The notes under the pieces were generated by a model, which was not told where the DNA came from, ran no database searches, and saw only the letters and a program-made list of their open reading frames with translations. A DNA stretch of 64,000 bases, taken from the NCBI RefSeq assembly GCF_037203705.1, contig NZ_JBBCAT010000002.1:558001-622000 (forward strand). Reading direction: 5' to 3'. Each line of letters begins with the position of its first letter. Position 1 is the stretch's first letter. This stretch comes from Prosthecomicrobium sp. N25. GTDB taxonomy: Bacteria > Pseudomonadota > Alphaproteobacteria > Rhizobiales > Ancalomicrobiaceae. Shown here one piece after another: positions 24,011 through 33,817 of this stretch. Position numbers and translations under genes: made by a program.

Positions 24011-24352
24011 GAGATACTCCACTCTTGTCAACCAAACGTCATGGTGCTGGGGCCGTCCGGAAGGCGACCTGCAGCCGGCCCCGTTCTCGACTTGCATCGT
24101 CGGAGCGATCAAGTCGTAACCATTAATATTTTGTTAAGATGCTAGGGTCAACTTCCCTCAATAGCGTATTTTGATTATCATTAATCTGGACTTTTCTCTG
24201 GTTTATAACTGGAATTTCGATTTGTGTGCGATCATCCATTCAGATCATCTGCTCCAATGTGATCGGATTAACGAGTAAGAAACTTTTAATATCGAGTGGT
24301 GTAGATAGTTCATTCGAGGCTGGCCTCGCATGTCGCACTTTGGGGCACAGGG
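24011..24352. promoter_or_regulatory. Divergent promoter region, flp copy B / plus-strand membrane gene
   Basis: 342 bases, AT-rich between about 24110 and 24310, with no gene. It holds the second TTAA-N7-TTAA box at 24123-24137 (113 bases from the pilin start, 216 from the divergent start) and the shared motif GATCGGATTA near 24258, also present in copy A near 23176. Confidence 0.55.
24123..24137. promoter_or_regulatory. CtrA-like box upstream of flp copy B
   Basis: TTAA-TATTTTG-TTAA, identical in all 15 bases to the box in copy A although the surrounding duplicated DNA has diverged. Conservation against a drifted background supports a functional site. Confidence 0.55.
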
Positions 24353-24892
24353 ATGAACCATCGGGTTGCATACACCTGCATTTCCTGGTTTCCGGTCTGC
24401 TGCCTGGCCCTCGTCATTTTACTGGAGGTCGCGCTCGCCGGCCTGGGACCCTCCGCAGGATCCACGGCCTTCTGGGTCCTCGTGCGTCAATTCGGGTCCC
24501 TCTCGGGCGGCCTCGCGGCGCTGCTCTCCGGCGCCGGACTATCGGAGACGGCCGCACTCCCCCTCCTGCTCGCGCTTGGCATCTCGGCCTGCCCTACGCT
24601 CGGCGGGCGGAGCCTGCTGGTGCAGGCCGTCGCCACCCATCTGATCCTGATCGGCCTGGTGCTCCTCTTCCTGCAATGCCGCGGGCCGGGAGCGGTCCAG
24701 GGGGCGGGCATCGCGTTCGGGGACGTGGTCTACGCGGCCCGTCAGGGGACCTGGGCGCATGCGTTCCTGATCGTCTCGCTGCCGCTCATGGCGGTCTCCT
24801 GCCTGGCGAGCCATGCGGCGATCCTGTCGAGCAAGCCGGCCGGGAGCCGCCGCGCGGCGGCTTCGATCGGCCTCGCGGCCCAGCCGGCCTGA
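24353..24892 (+). CDS. Uncharacterised membrane protein beside the pilin genes
   Basis: A 179-residue protein with about four hydrophobic helices (FPVCCLALVILLEVALAGL, LSGAGLSETAALPLLLALGI, VATHLILIGLVLLFLQC, AHAFLIVSLPLMAVSCLASHAAILS). I do not recognise the family. It starts with ATG at 24353 in the divergent promoter region of flp copy B and is followed 13 bases later by cpaA, so the two are probably cotranscribed. A decayed copy of its first codons lies next to flp copy A. A role with the prepilin peptidase or pilus is suggested only by position. Confidence 0.65.
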   Translation: MNHRVAYTCISWFPVCCLALVILLEVALAGLGPSAGSTAFWVLVRQFGSLSGGLAALLSGAGLSETAALPLLLALGISACPTLGGRSLLVQAVATHLILIGLVLLFLQCRGPGAVQGAGIAFGDVVYAARQGTWAHAFLIVSLPLMAVSCLASHAAILSSKPAGSRRAAASIGLAAQPA

Positions 24893-24905
24893 GCCCCCGC
24901 GCCCC

Positions 24906-25394
24906 GTGAGCCTCGCCCCCGCCGACGCGCTGATGTTCGCCGCCTTCATGGTCATCGGCTGCGCCGCGATCCTGTTCGACCTGCGCTCGCTCAGGATCCC
25001 GAACTGGATCTCGGCGGCGCTCGCGGCGCTGTTCCTGGTCTACGCGCTCGCCCACCTCGACATCGGGGCGGCGGCGCAGCGGCTCCTGCTGGCGGCCGTG
25101 GTCTTCGCGGTGGGCTTCGGGGCCTGGATGCTCGGGATCTTCGGGGCCGGGGACGTGAAGCTCCTCGCGGCCTATGCCCTGTGGCTGGGCCCGCAGGTCG
25201 CCGGCCCGTTCGCCCTGGTCATGCTGGGTCTGTCCTTCGCCATCTCGCTCGTCATGATCGTGCTGAAACACCTGCCGTGGCCGGCGGAGCGCGCGCCGCC
25301 CCGTTTCGTCCGCTACGCCAAGGACGGCACCGTGCCGTTCGGCCTCGCGATCGGCGGGGCCGGACTGGCGGTCGGGCCCCTGATCTTTTCGTGA
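24906..25394 (+). CDS. cpaA: Prepilin peptidase CpaA/TadV
   Basis: A 162-residue membrane aspartyl protease of the short CpaA/TadV class, which cleaves Flp and TadE/TadG-type leaders. The two catalytic aspartates are D25 in ILFDLRSLRIPNW and D83 in the GAGDVK motif. Several membrane helices follow, and there is no N-methylation domain, as usual for this class. The start is GTG at 24906; upstream codons in the same frame belong to noise overlapping the preceding gene. Encoded on the plus strand, opposite to the rest of the pilus operon. Confidence 0.9.
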   Translation: MSLAPADALMFAAFMVIGCAAILFDLRSLRIPNWISAALAALFLVYALAHLDIGAAAQRLLLAAVVFAVGFGAWMLGIFGAGDVKLLAAYALWLGPQVAGPFALVMLGLSFAISLVMIVLKHLPWPAERAPPRFVRYAKDGTVPFGLAIGGAGLAVGPLIFS

Positions 25395-25449
25395 CGAAGG
25401 ACTTTGTGCAGGAGTGCCCGGCGTTGGCGCGCGGCGCGGGGGCGCGGCC

Positions 25450-26229
25450 TCAGGTCCTGCGGGGCCGGAAGGGGTCGAGGGCCTGGGCGGCAAATCCCTC
25501 CGGCACCGGGTCGTCGGTCCCGTAGCGCGCGGGCAGGCGGTCGGAGCGGTAGGCGGTTCCGAAGACGTGGTCCCACAGGGAGAACTGACCGGCGAAGTTC
25601 CTGTCGTAGGCCTCGGGCTCGTTGGCGTGATGCCAGTGGTGGAAGACCGGCGAGGCGATGACGCGCTCCAGGGGGCCGAAGCGGATACTCACGTTCGCGT
25701 GGAGCAGGATCGAGTGCCACCCGTAGACGACCGCGAAGATGAGCAGGGCGGCCTCCGAGAAGCCGAGGGCATAGCAGGGGGCCAGCGAGACGGTCTTGGT
25801 GACGATCTGGTCGAGGGCGTGGACCCGGTGGGCGGCGAGCCAGTCGAGTTCCTCGATGCTGTGATGGATCCGATGGAAGCGCCAGAGCCAGGGGACGTGG
25901 TGGAACATCCGGTGCGCCCAGTAGAAGCCGAGGTCGCCGACGAGGAGCACGCCGATCACCTGGAGCCAGAGCGGACGGGACTGGACGAAGGTTCGGACGG
26001 ACTCCGGGACGATCGCCGGCCCGGCAGCCAGGATCAGCATGATGATCCAGAAGAGGGCCGCCTTGATGAGCAGTCCGTTGAGGACGAGGTAGACGAGGTC
26101 GAGTCCGAAGCCCTTGCGCAGGGTCTTCTGGTCCGGGTGGAGCGGCAGGAGCGTCTCGAACGGGATGAAGATCAGGGCGAGCACGATCCCGCGCTGCAGG
26201 TCCAGGAAGCGCCAGAGCTCCTCGATCAT
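25450..26229 (-). CDS. Sterol desaturase/fatty acid hydroxylase family protein
   Basis: A 259-residue membrane di-iron enzyme. The histidine boxes are H106RMFHH, H119RIHH, AHRVH and VFHHWHH (near 196-201), set among four or five membrane helices, as in the FA_hydroxylase superfamily. Such enzymes hydroxylate or desaturate sterols, carotenoids or lipids; the substrate is not predictable here. It lies 7 bases after the methyltransferase-like gene on the same strand, forming a two-gene lipid-modification operon. Confidence 0.85.
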   Translation of the reverse strand: MIEELWRFLDLQRGIVLALIFIPFETLLPLHPDQKTLRKGFGLDLVYLVLNGLLIKAALFWIIMLILAAGPAIVPESVRTFVQSRPLWLQVIGVLLVGDLGFYWAHRMFHHVPWLWRFHRIHHSIEELDWLAAHRVHALDQIVTKTVSLAPCYALGFSEAALLIFAVVYGWHSILLHANVSIRFGPLERVIASPVFHHWHHANEPEAYDRNFAGQFSLWDHVFGTAYRSDRLPARYGTDDPVPEGFAAQALDPFRPRRT

Positions 26230-26236
26230 GACCGGC

Positions 26237-26896
26237 TCACAGGAAGGGGGGGAGGACCCGGAAGCGGACCCGCTCCATGTAGCGACGGTAGTCCGGGTCC
26301 TGGGCGAGCACGCGCTCCTCGGCGATCATGCGGAAGTACAGCAGGATGAAGCCGAGCGGGATCACCAGCGCGTTCCAGAGCGTCGGACCGGAGAGCAGGA
26401 AGCCCGTCTGGCTGATCATGTAGCCGGCGTACATGGGGTGGCGGGTGACCGCGTAGGCGCCGCTCACCTTCAGGCCGCGGTTGGCCGCCACGATGCCGAA
26501 GCTGCGGCGCAGGGACAGCTTCGCGGCGATCTGGAACAGGAATCCGAACAGCATCAGGCCTAGGACGACCGGCACGGGGACCAGGCCCGGAGGCTCCGGC
26601 GGCACCGCCAGCAGAGGCATCAACGTGCCTCCGAAGCCGACGAGCCAGTCGAAGGGGCGCGTCGACAGGTGATCCGTCGGCCGTCTCGCCAGAATGAAGA
26701 TCACCACGATGGTTTCCGAAACCAGGAAGAGGCCGGACGCGATATCCCCCTGGCCGATGACTGGGCCGGCAAGACGAGCCGCCAGAAAGAGGAGCAGGAC
26801 CGAGGCGGCAATCTTCTCGAGGGCATCCAGTCGCCGAATGCGCTCTATCGGAACCTGCCTCTCGCGCACGAGGCCTTTGAGCAAAGCGGCCATCAA
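26237..26896 (-). CDS. Isoprenylcysteine carboxyl methyltransferase-like membrane protein
   Basis: A 219-residue membrane protein with about five helices. The C-terminal half shows the ICMT/phospholipid methyltransferase features: FGIVAANRGLKVSGAYAVTRHPMYAGYM, where RHPMY is the diagnostic motif, and RMIAEERVLAQDPDYRRYMERVRFRVLP, where the EE pair and PDY segment bind the cofactor in relatives. It would be a SAM-dependent methyltransferase of a membrane substrate. Two adjacent Met codons make the start ambiguous by one residue. Cotranscribed with the desaturase-like gene. Confidence 0.8.
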   Translation of the reverse strand: MMAALLKGLVRERQVPIERIRRLDALEKIAASVLLLFLAARLAGPVIGQGDIASGLFLVSETIVVIFILARRPTDHLSTRPFDWLVGFGGTLMPLLAVPPEPPGLVPVPVVLGLMLFGFLFQIAAKLSLRRSFGIVAANRGLKVSGAYAVTRHPMYAGYMISQTGFLLSGPTLWNALVIPLGFILLYFRMIAEERVLAQDPDYRRYMERVRFRVLPPFL

Positions 26897-27046
26897 TAGC
26901 TTCTCGATGAAAATGGATCGGAGGGAATAGAGGTAATAGATGCGAAACCATAAGGCAAAGCCTGCGTGGTCCGGTTGCCCGCTCGCCTGTGTTCATGGAT
27001 AACGGGCGTGGCCGGGGGAAACGCCTGGGTTGGAGTGCGGTCGGCC

Positions 27047-28057
27047 ATGGCGGCAGCGGGGCGGGTCTCGATCGTATGGACGGCGGCTGCGTCTCTCGTC
27101 GTGGTCGCCGCCGGCACCGTGGTCCTGGTTCTCGTCCGCCAGGCCGGGGCGGAGCGCGAGGCCGCCGCGGCGGCGGCGCGTGTCGCAGCGGCCGTGGAGC
27201 GCCGGGTCGCCGACGGGCCAGGCGGGCCGCGGGTCGCCGGGCGCAGTCTCCTGGACATGCCGACCGCATTGGACGGCGCCGCGCTCCGGACGCCGCTCGC
27301 CGATCCGCTGCTGTTCGAGGCGGGCTCCGCACCGGGCTCGGCGACGTTCCTGCGGCAGCCGCGTTGGCGCGCCCCGCTGGCCGCCTTCACCAGGCCGGAC
27401 CCGTTCGTCGGGGGCGAACCGGTCGACGGGGCGTTCTCGTTGCCGAACCCCGAAGGCGCCATGGCGCTCGACCACCAGGGGCCGCTACGGGGCTTCTCGG
27501 GCCGGGAGCAGGGCTGGAGCCTCGGGCTCGACGGGGCGCCGGGACTCCCGCCGACGACGAGCCATGGGGCGGCCGGCGAGGAGACCGCAGGGCGCCCCGA
27601 GCCGGCCGCCCCAGCGGCCGAGCCGGTCTGGCAGTTCACCTCCCTGACGGCACCCCGGGCCGTCACAGGCGATACCCTTGCGGCGGAGGGGCGCGTCGTG
27701 CGGCTCGCCGGGATCCAGGCGCCCGGCCGCGGCGAGGTCTGCGTCGGGCTTGACGGCATCGTGGACCCCTGTGCGGAGCGGGCGCGCAGCTACCTGGAAT
27801 TGCTGATCCGCTGGCGCACCGTCGAATGCCGGCTGGCCTCCGGCCCGTTCCGCCGGCAAATCGCCACGGCCTGCCGGGTGGGCGACCAGGATCTCGCGCG
27901 GATGATGGTCAGGACCGGATGGGCGCGCGCCGCACCGGGGGGCCCGCCGGCGCTCGGCGCACTGATGCGGGAGGCGCGGGCGAAGAACCTGGGGGTCTGG
28001 CGCCGGGCGGCCCCGGACGCCGTCGCCAGGTCGGGGGATCCGTCCTCCCCGGAATGA
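27047..28057 (+). CDS. Membrane-anchored nuclease-fold protein lacking catalytic residues
   Basis: A 336-residue protein with an N-terminal helix (VSIVWTAAASLVVVAAGTVVLVLV), a long Ala/Pro-rich linker to about residue 205, and a C-terminal staphylococcal-nuclease-like domain (about 206-330). The family's active-site stretch is recognisable as R219-LAGIQAPG, but the positions equivalent to nuclease D40, T41 and E43 are Q224, A225 and G227, while the Arg equivalent of R35 is kept. The later RRQIATACRVGDQDLARMMVRTGWARA and AREARAKNLGVWR match the fold. It is therefore probably not a nuclease. ATG at 27047 has GGAG upstream; longer starts are possible. Confidence 0.75.
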   Translation: MAAAGRVSIVWTAAASLVVVAAGTVVLVLVRQAGAEREAAAAAARVAAAVERRVADGPGGPRVAGRSLLDMPTALDGAALRTPLADPLLFEAGSAPGSATFLRQPRWRAPLAAFTRPDPFVGGEPVDGAFSLPNPEGAMALDHQGPLRGFSGREQGWSLGLDGAPGLPPTTSHGAAGEETAGRPEPAAPAAEPVWQFTSLTAPRAVTGDTLAAEGRVVRLAGIQAPGRGEVCVGLDGIVDPCAERARSYLELLIRWRTVECRLASGPFRRQIATACRVGDQDLARMMVRTGWARAAPGGPPALGALMREARAKNLGVWRRAAPDAVARSGDPSSPE

Positions 28058-28202
28058 GGCGGTTTGTCTGGATCGTGTGTCTGACTCCGCGCCGCGACCA
28101 CGCACCTGCCGCAGCTGAGTCAGTTCACCCGGTTCGGGTCGTACCACTTTCCAAGTAAAATCGGCTTCAACTCGGTTGACCCCCCGGGGCCGAGGCGCGG
28201 TT

Positions 28203-29972
<1,770 letters not shown>

Positions 29973-30442
29973 GAGCGCAACCCCCTTGTTCGGACCGGAG
30001 ATTGACGCAGACCTGTTGAGGAGATGTTTGTCGCAGAACCGCGTTTTTCGTCAAACTGCCGCAAATGGGCGGGCGTGATTGCTGTACGGACGCCGGATAG
30101 CTCTACGGAACGGCGAGGACCTGTCCTTGGTCACGACCGCCGGCTCGTGGATGCTCGGCGTCCGCTCGAGGCGCGGTCCCGCCGTTCGCCGGGGAGGGGG
30201 CGGACCCCGCCCCGGTCCGGGGCGCCTCGCCACCTGCTCCTGACTGTTCGGTTCGACGGGTCCGCGCGATTGCCGGCTTTCCTGAGATTCGGCGCCGGCC
30301 GAAAGAAAAACCTGTGCAAGGCTTTCCATTCAGAGTGACACGGAGCCGGGAGGCCCTAGGGTGATCCGGACGGGTTTCCGTCCAATGCGTCTGGAGGCTG
30401 CCGCCCGGTGCGGGTGGGTGCTCGGACGGGCGGGAGCGATGC

Positions 30443-30610
30443 ATGATCTTCTTCGCCAGGGTCCTGGACACCTATCCCCACGGCACGGCCTCGACCCTGG
30501 TCGTCGCCGTGGCGGTCACGGTTCTCTCGGCGGTCTCGGCCTGGGTCATGCAACGCGCCTTAGCGGAGTCGCGCAAGGGGACGAAGGACGGTTCCGACGA
30601 GCGGCCCTGA
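30443..30610 (+). CDS. Possible small single-helix membrane protein
   Basis: A 55-residue frame starting MIFFARVLDTYPHG, then one clear hydrophobic helix (TASTLVVAVAVTVLSAVSAWVM) and a charged tail RKGTKDGSDERP. ATG at 30443 is preceded by GGGAG at workable spacing. The helix-plus-charged-tail layout is typical of genuine small membrane proteins, but I know no family, and the gene stands alone in a long non-coding stretch upstream of the nor genes. Confidence 0.45.
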   Translation: MIFFARVLDTYPHGTASTLVVAVAVTVLSAVSAWVMQRALAESRKGTKDGSDERP

Positions 30611-30805
30611 CCTGGCGTCGCGCCGGACGTGACCGCTCCGGAGCGGCCCGCGGTTGCCCGCGGTGCTCGTTCGGCACGCCCGGAGCACCCTCGATCCCCG
30701 TCCTCCTTGCGCGCGGCGGAAGCCGGCATGCCCTCGCGCCCCGCAGCGCGACACCGGACGGCGTCGTGACCGGACCGGGCCGGTCGACGAGGGGGGCGGT
30801 AAGGC

Positions 30806-30819
30806 TTGACATTTGATCA
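30806..30819 (+). promoter_or_regulatory. Weak FNR/NnrR-like site upstream of norC
   Basis: TTGAC-ATTT-GATCA has the 5-4-5 layout of FNR-family sites, with 3 of 5 symmetric pairs. It lies about 240 bases before norC; TTGACA alone could also serve as a -35 element. Supported mainly by the clear site in front of nirK. Confidence 0.3.
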
Positions 30820-31055
30820 GGCGCCGGCCCGTTCGCGTGGAGATAGTGCGGCCGATCGGGCGCCACCTGCCCTGCACGCAACGGCGCGTGCGGGTCCGCC
30901 GGACCAGCCTCGCGCCCAGGCGGCCGCGAGACGAGCACGTGGCTGTTTGCTCTCCAACAACGAAGCCATGGCGCGATCCTCGCAGAGAGGGGGCGCCAAA
31001 CCAGTCGACCATGCACGGGGGTCTCGATGATCTACTGTCCAGGGAGCGTCCAGCC

Positions 31056-31508
31056 ATGAGCGAACGCTTCACCAAGTCCGCCGCCCGGAACATCTTCTAC
31101 GGTGGCTCGGGCTTTTTCTTCCTGGTCTTCCTGAGCCTGACGGCCCAGAGCCACTGGCACATCCTCAACCGGTCCACCGACACGGCGACGCTGTCGCCGA
31201 GCGTGGTGAACGGCAAGACGATCTGGGAGAAGAACGCCTGCATCAACTGCCACTCCTTGCTCGGCGAAGGCGCCTATTTCGCGCCGGAGCTCGGCAACGT
31301 GTGGGTCCGCTACGGCGGCAAGAAGGATCCGAAGGGCGCGCGCGAGAGCCTGATCGCCTGGATCCAGTCGCAGCCGACCGGGATCGAGGGACGCCGGCAG
31401 ATGCCGCACTTCAATCTCAGCGACCAGGATCTCAACGACCTCGTCGATTTCCTCGAATGGACCAGCCGCATCAATACTCAGGGCTGGCCCCCGAACGACG
31501 CCGGCTGA
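31056..31508 (+). CDS. norC: Nitric oxide reductase subunit C (cytochrome c)
   Basis: A 150-residue membrane-anchored monohaem cytochrome that feeds electrons to NorB. The anchor helix is about 13-33; the haem site is C62-INC65-H66 and M116 (RRQMPHF) is the likely sixth ligand. Family landmarks GEGAYFAPELGNVW and the C-terminal LVDFLEWTSRINTQGWPP are present. The frame is open upstream, but ATG at 31056 gives the normal N-terminus MSERFTKSAARNIFYGGS. norB begins 11 bases after the stop. NO reduction takes place at the periplasmic side of the membrane. Confidence 0.96.
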   Translation: MSERFTKSAARNIFYGGSGFFFLVFLSLTAQSHWHILNRSTDTATLSPSVVNGKTIWEKNACINCHSLLGEGAYFAPELGNVWVRYGGKKDPKGARESLIAWIQSQPTGIEGRRQMPHFNLSDQDLNDLVDFLEWTSRINTQGWPPNDAG

Positions 31509-31519
31509 GGAGGCCAGCC

Positions 31520-32866
31520 ATGAAATATGCATCCCAACGCGTGGCCTACTGGTACTTTGCCGGCGCCATGGTTCTCTTCGCCGTCCAGATCCTGGCCGGC
31601 GCGCTCGCCGGCACGGTCTACGTGAAGCCGAACCTGTTGTCCGAGCTCCTGCCCTTCAACATCATCCGGATGATCCACACCAATGCGCTGATCGTCTGGC
31701 TCCTGATGGGCTTCTTCGGCTGCGCATACTACCTCGTCCCCGAGGAGGCCGAGCGCGACATCGAGAGCCCGACGCTCGCCTACGTGCAGCTCGGCCTGCT
31801 GATGGCCGGGGCGCTGTCGGCGGTGGCCGGCTACACGCTGCGCATCCACGAGGGCCGCGAGTTCCTGGAGCAGCCGCTGTGGATCAAGGCGGCGATCGTC
31901 GTGGTCGCCCTGATCTTCCTCTACAACGTCTCCATGACGGTCCTGAAGGGCCGGCGGACGGCGGTGACCAGCGTGCTCCTGCTCGGGCTCTGGGGCATCG
32001 CGGTGTTCTGGCTGTTCGCCTTCTACACGCCGTCCAACATTGCGCTCGACAAGATCTACTGGTGGTACATCGTCCACCTCTGGGTCGAGGGCGTGTGGGA
32101 ACTGGTGATGGCCTCGGTGCTCGCCTTCCTGATGATCAAGATGACGGGCGTCGACCGCGAAGTCATCGAGAAGTGGCTCTACTCGATCGTCGGGCTCGCC
32201 CTCTTCTCGGGTCTGCTCGGCACCGGCCACCACTACTACTGGATCGGCGCCCCGGGCTACTGGCAGTGGATCGGCTCGATCTTCTCGGCGCTCGAGATCG
32301 CCCCCTTCTTCGCGATGGTGATCTTTGCCTTCTCGATGATGTTCCGCGGCCGCCGCGACCATCCGAACCGGGCCGCCATGCTGTGGTCCCTCGGCTGCAC
32401 GGTCGGGGCCTTCTTCGGCGCGGGCATCTGGGGCTTCATGCACACGCTGAGCTTCGTGAACTACTACAGCCACGGCACCCAGGTCACCGCCGCGCACGGC
32501 CACCTCGCTTTCTTCGGCGCCTATGTGATGCTGAACCTGGCGCTGATCTCCTACGCGATGCCGTATCTCCGGGGCCGGCAGCCCTATGGGCAGACCCTCA
32601 ACATGCTGTCCTTCTGGCTGATGACGACCGGGATGGCGGTGATGACCTTCGCGCTCACCTTCGCGGGCGCCATCCAGATCCACCTGCAGCGCGTCCTGGG
32701 CATGGGCTACATGGAGGTGCAGGACCAGATCGCCCCGTTCTACTGGGTCCGGCTCGGAGCCGGGGTGGTCGTGGCCGTGGCCGCCGTGCTCTACATCTGG
32801 TCGGTCTTCGGCCCGGTGCCGGCGCGCAAGGCCGTGCCGCTCGGCGCGATGCAGCCGGCGGAATGA
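31520..32866 (+). CDS. norB: Nitric oxide reductase subunit B (cNorB)
   Basis: A 448-residue, 12-helix haem-copper-superfamily enzyme that reduces 2 NO to N2O. By comparison with the Pseudomonas enzyme the FeB ligands are H186, H237 and H238 with E190, haem b3 is held by H326, haem b by H328 and H53, and the second active-site glutamate is E259. No quinol-oxidising N-terminal extension is present, so this is the cytochrome-c-dependent type, consistent with norC upstream. ATG at 31520 has AGGAGG eight or so bases upstream. A hairpin lies between norB and norQ. Confidence 0.96.
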   Translation: MKYASQRVAYWYFAGAMVLFAVQILAGALAGTVYVKPNLLSELLPFNIIRMIHTNALIVWLLMGFFGCAYYLVPEEAERDIESPTLAYVQLGLLMAGALSAVAGYTLRIHEGREFLEQPLWIKAAIVVVALIFLYNVSMTVLKGRRTAVTSVLLLGLWGIAVFWLFAFYTPSNIALDKIYWWYIVHLWVEGVWELVMASVLAFLMIKMTGVDREVIEKWLYSIVGLALFSGLLGTGHHYYWIGAPGYWQWIGSIFSALEIAPFFAMVIFAFSMMFRGRRDHPNRAAMLWSLGCTVGAFFGAGIWGFMHTLSFVNYYSHGTQVTAAHGHLAFFGAYVMLNLALISYAMPYLRGRQPYGQTLNMLSFWLMTTGMAVMTFALTFAGAIQIHLQRVLGMGYMEVQDQIAPFYWVRLGAGVVVAVAAVLYIWSVFGPVPARKAVPLGAMQPAE

Positions 32867-32908
32867 GCGAGCGGGCGCCGGCCCGCCCGGCGCCCCCTCG
32901 TCGCTGCC

Positions 32909-32930
32909 GCCGCCGGCTCCCGCCGGCGGC
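32909..32930 (+). terminator. Hairpin between norB and norQ
   Basis: Perfect arms GCCGCCGGC and GCCGGCGGC around a TCCC loop, in the 134-base gap between norB and norQ. There is no long T run, so it may attenuate transcription into norQD or protect the norCB transcript rather than end it. Confidence 0.5.
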
Positions 32931-33000
32931 ATTCCTCCCCGGACCGGCCGGCCGCCGGTCCGCGGCCCCTCATCCCCGATCCCGTCCCCGGAGTTCCCCG

Positions 33001-33813
33001 ATGACCGCGATGCCCCGGCCACAGCCGAGCCTGCTCGGCGCCGTTCCCTACTACGCGCCCGCGGGCGCCGAATGCACGCTCTTCGAGCACGCCTGGCGCA
33101 ATCGCCTGCCGGTGCTCCTCAAGGGCCCGACGGGCTGCGGCAAGACCCGTTTCGTCGCCCACATGGCCGCCAGGCTCGGCCGTCCTCTCTATACGGTCTC
33201 GTGCCACGACGACCTGACGGCGGCGGACCTGACCGGGCGCCACCTCCTGAAGGGCGGCGAGACCGTCTGGGTCGACGGGCCGCTGACGCGCGCCGTTCGG
33301 GAAGGCGCCATCGTGTATCTCGACGAGGTCGTCGAGGCGCGCAAGGACGTCACGGTCGTCCTGCACCCGGTCACCGACGACCGGCGCGTGCTGCCGCTGG
33401 AGCGGACCGGCGAACTCCTCAAGGCGCCGCCGGAGTTCATGATCGTGGTCTCGTACAACCCGGGCTACCAGAACGTCCTCAAGGCGCTGAAGCCGTCGAC
33501 CCGCCAGCGTTTCGTGGCGCTCGAGTTCGGCTTCCCGGCTCCGGAGGTCGAGGCCGAGATCGTCGCGGCCGAAAGCGGGCTGCCGAAGGACCGGTGCCTG
33601 CCGCTCGTCAGGGTCGCCAACGCGCTGCGCGGCCTCAAGGACCAGGACCTCGAAGAGGGGGCCTCGACCCGCCTCGTCGTCTACGCCGCGACCCTGATCC
33701 GCGACGGCGTGAAGCCGGCGCTCGCCCTCGAGGCGGCGCTCCTGCAGCCGCTGACCGACGACCCGCAGGTCCTGCAGGCGCTCGCCCGCGTCGCCGACAT
33801 CGCGCTCGGGTGA
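33001..33813 (+). CDS. norQ: Nitric oxide reductase activating MoxR-type ATPase NorQ
   Basis: A 270-residue AAA+ ATPase of the MoxR/CbbQ class. Walker A is GPTGCGKT (42-49), Walker B is AIVYLDEVVEA and the sensor segment is MIVVSYNPGYQNVLKALKPSTRQRF. NorQ with NorD is known to insert the non-haem iron FeB into NorB. It is followed 4 bases later by norD. ATG at 33001 is chosen because it restores the family N-terminus (PYYAPAGAECTLFEHAW); the frame is open further upstream within norB. Confidence 0.93.
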   Translation: MTAMPRPQPSLLGAVPYYAPAGAECTLFEHAWRNRLPVLLKGPTGCGKTRFVAHMAARLGRPLYTVSCHDDLTAADLTGRHLLKGGETVWVDGPLTRAVREGAIVYLDEVVEARKDVTVVLHPVTDDRRVLPLERTGELLKAPPEFMIVVSYNPGYQNVLKALKPSTRQRFVALEFGFPAPEVEAEIVAAESGLPKDRCLPLVRVANALRGLKDQDLEEGASTRLVVYAATLIRDGVKPALALEAALLQPLTDDPQVLQALARVADIALG

Positions 33814-33817
33814 TTTC

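Larger units (their letters stand above)
23791..24400. repeat. Direct duplication, copy B: hairpin, pilin gene, promoter, neighbouring 5' end
   Basis: Partner of the segment at 22705-23330 in the same orientation, with period near 1085 bases. This copy keeps the complete neighbouring plus-strand gene (24353-24892), which suggests it is the ancestral arrangement and copy A the derived one. See copy A for the alignment anchors. Confidence 0.8.
29973..31055. other. Long intergenic region before norC
   Basis: 1083 bases. Apart from the small gene at 30443-30610, nothing with coding character is recognised: the open frames here are GC-driven and lack family similarity. 29973-30060 should contain the subtilase promoter on the minus strand. 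30780-31055 precedes norC and has an FNR-like half-matched site at 30806-30819. 30611-30780 shows nothing. Confidence 0.4.

Noticed and set aside
28081-28123. CTGACTC/GAGTCAG inverted repeat between the nuclease-fold and subtilase genes as a terminator
   Set aside because: Only 7 paired bases with a 29-base loop and no T run; too weak to list as a feature.
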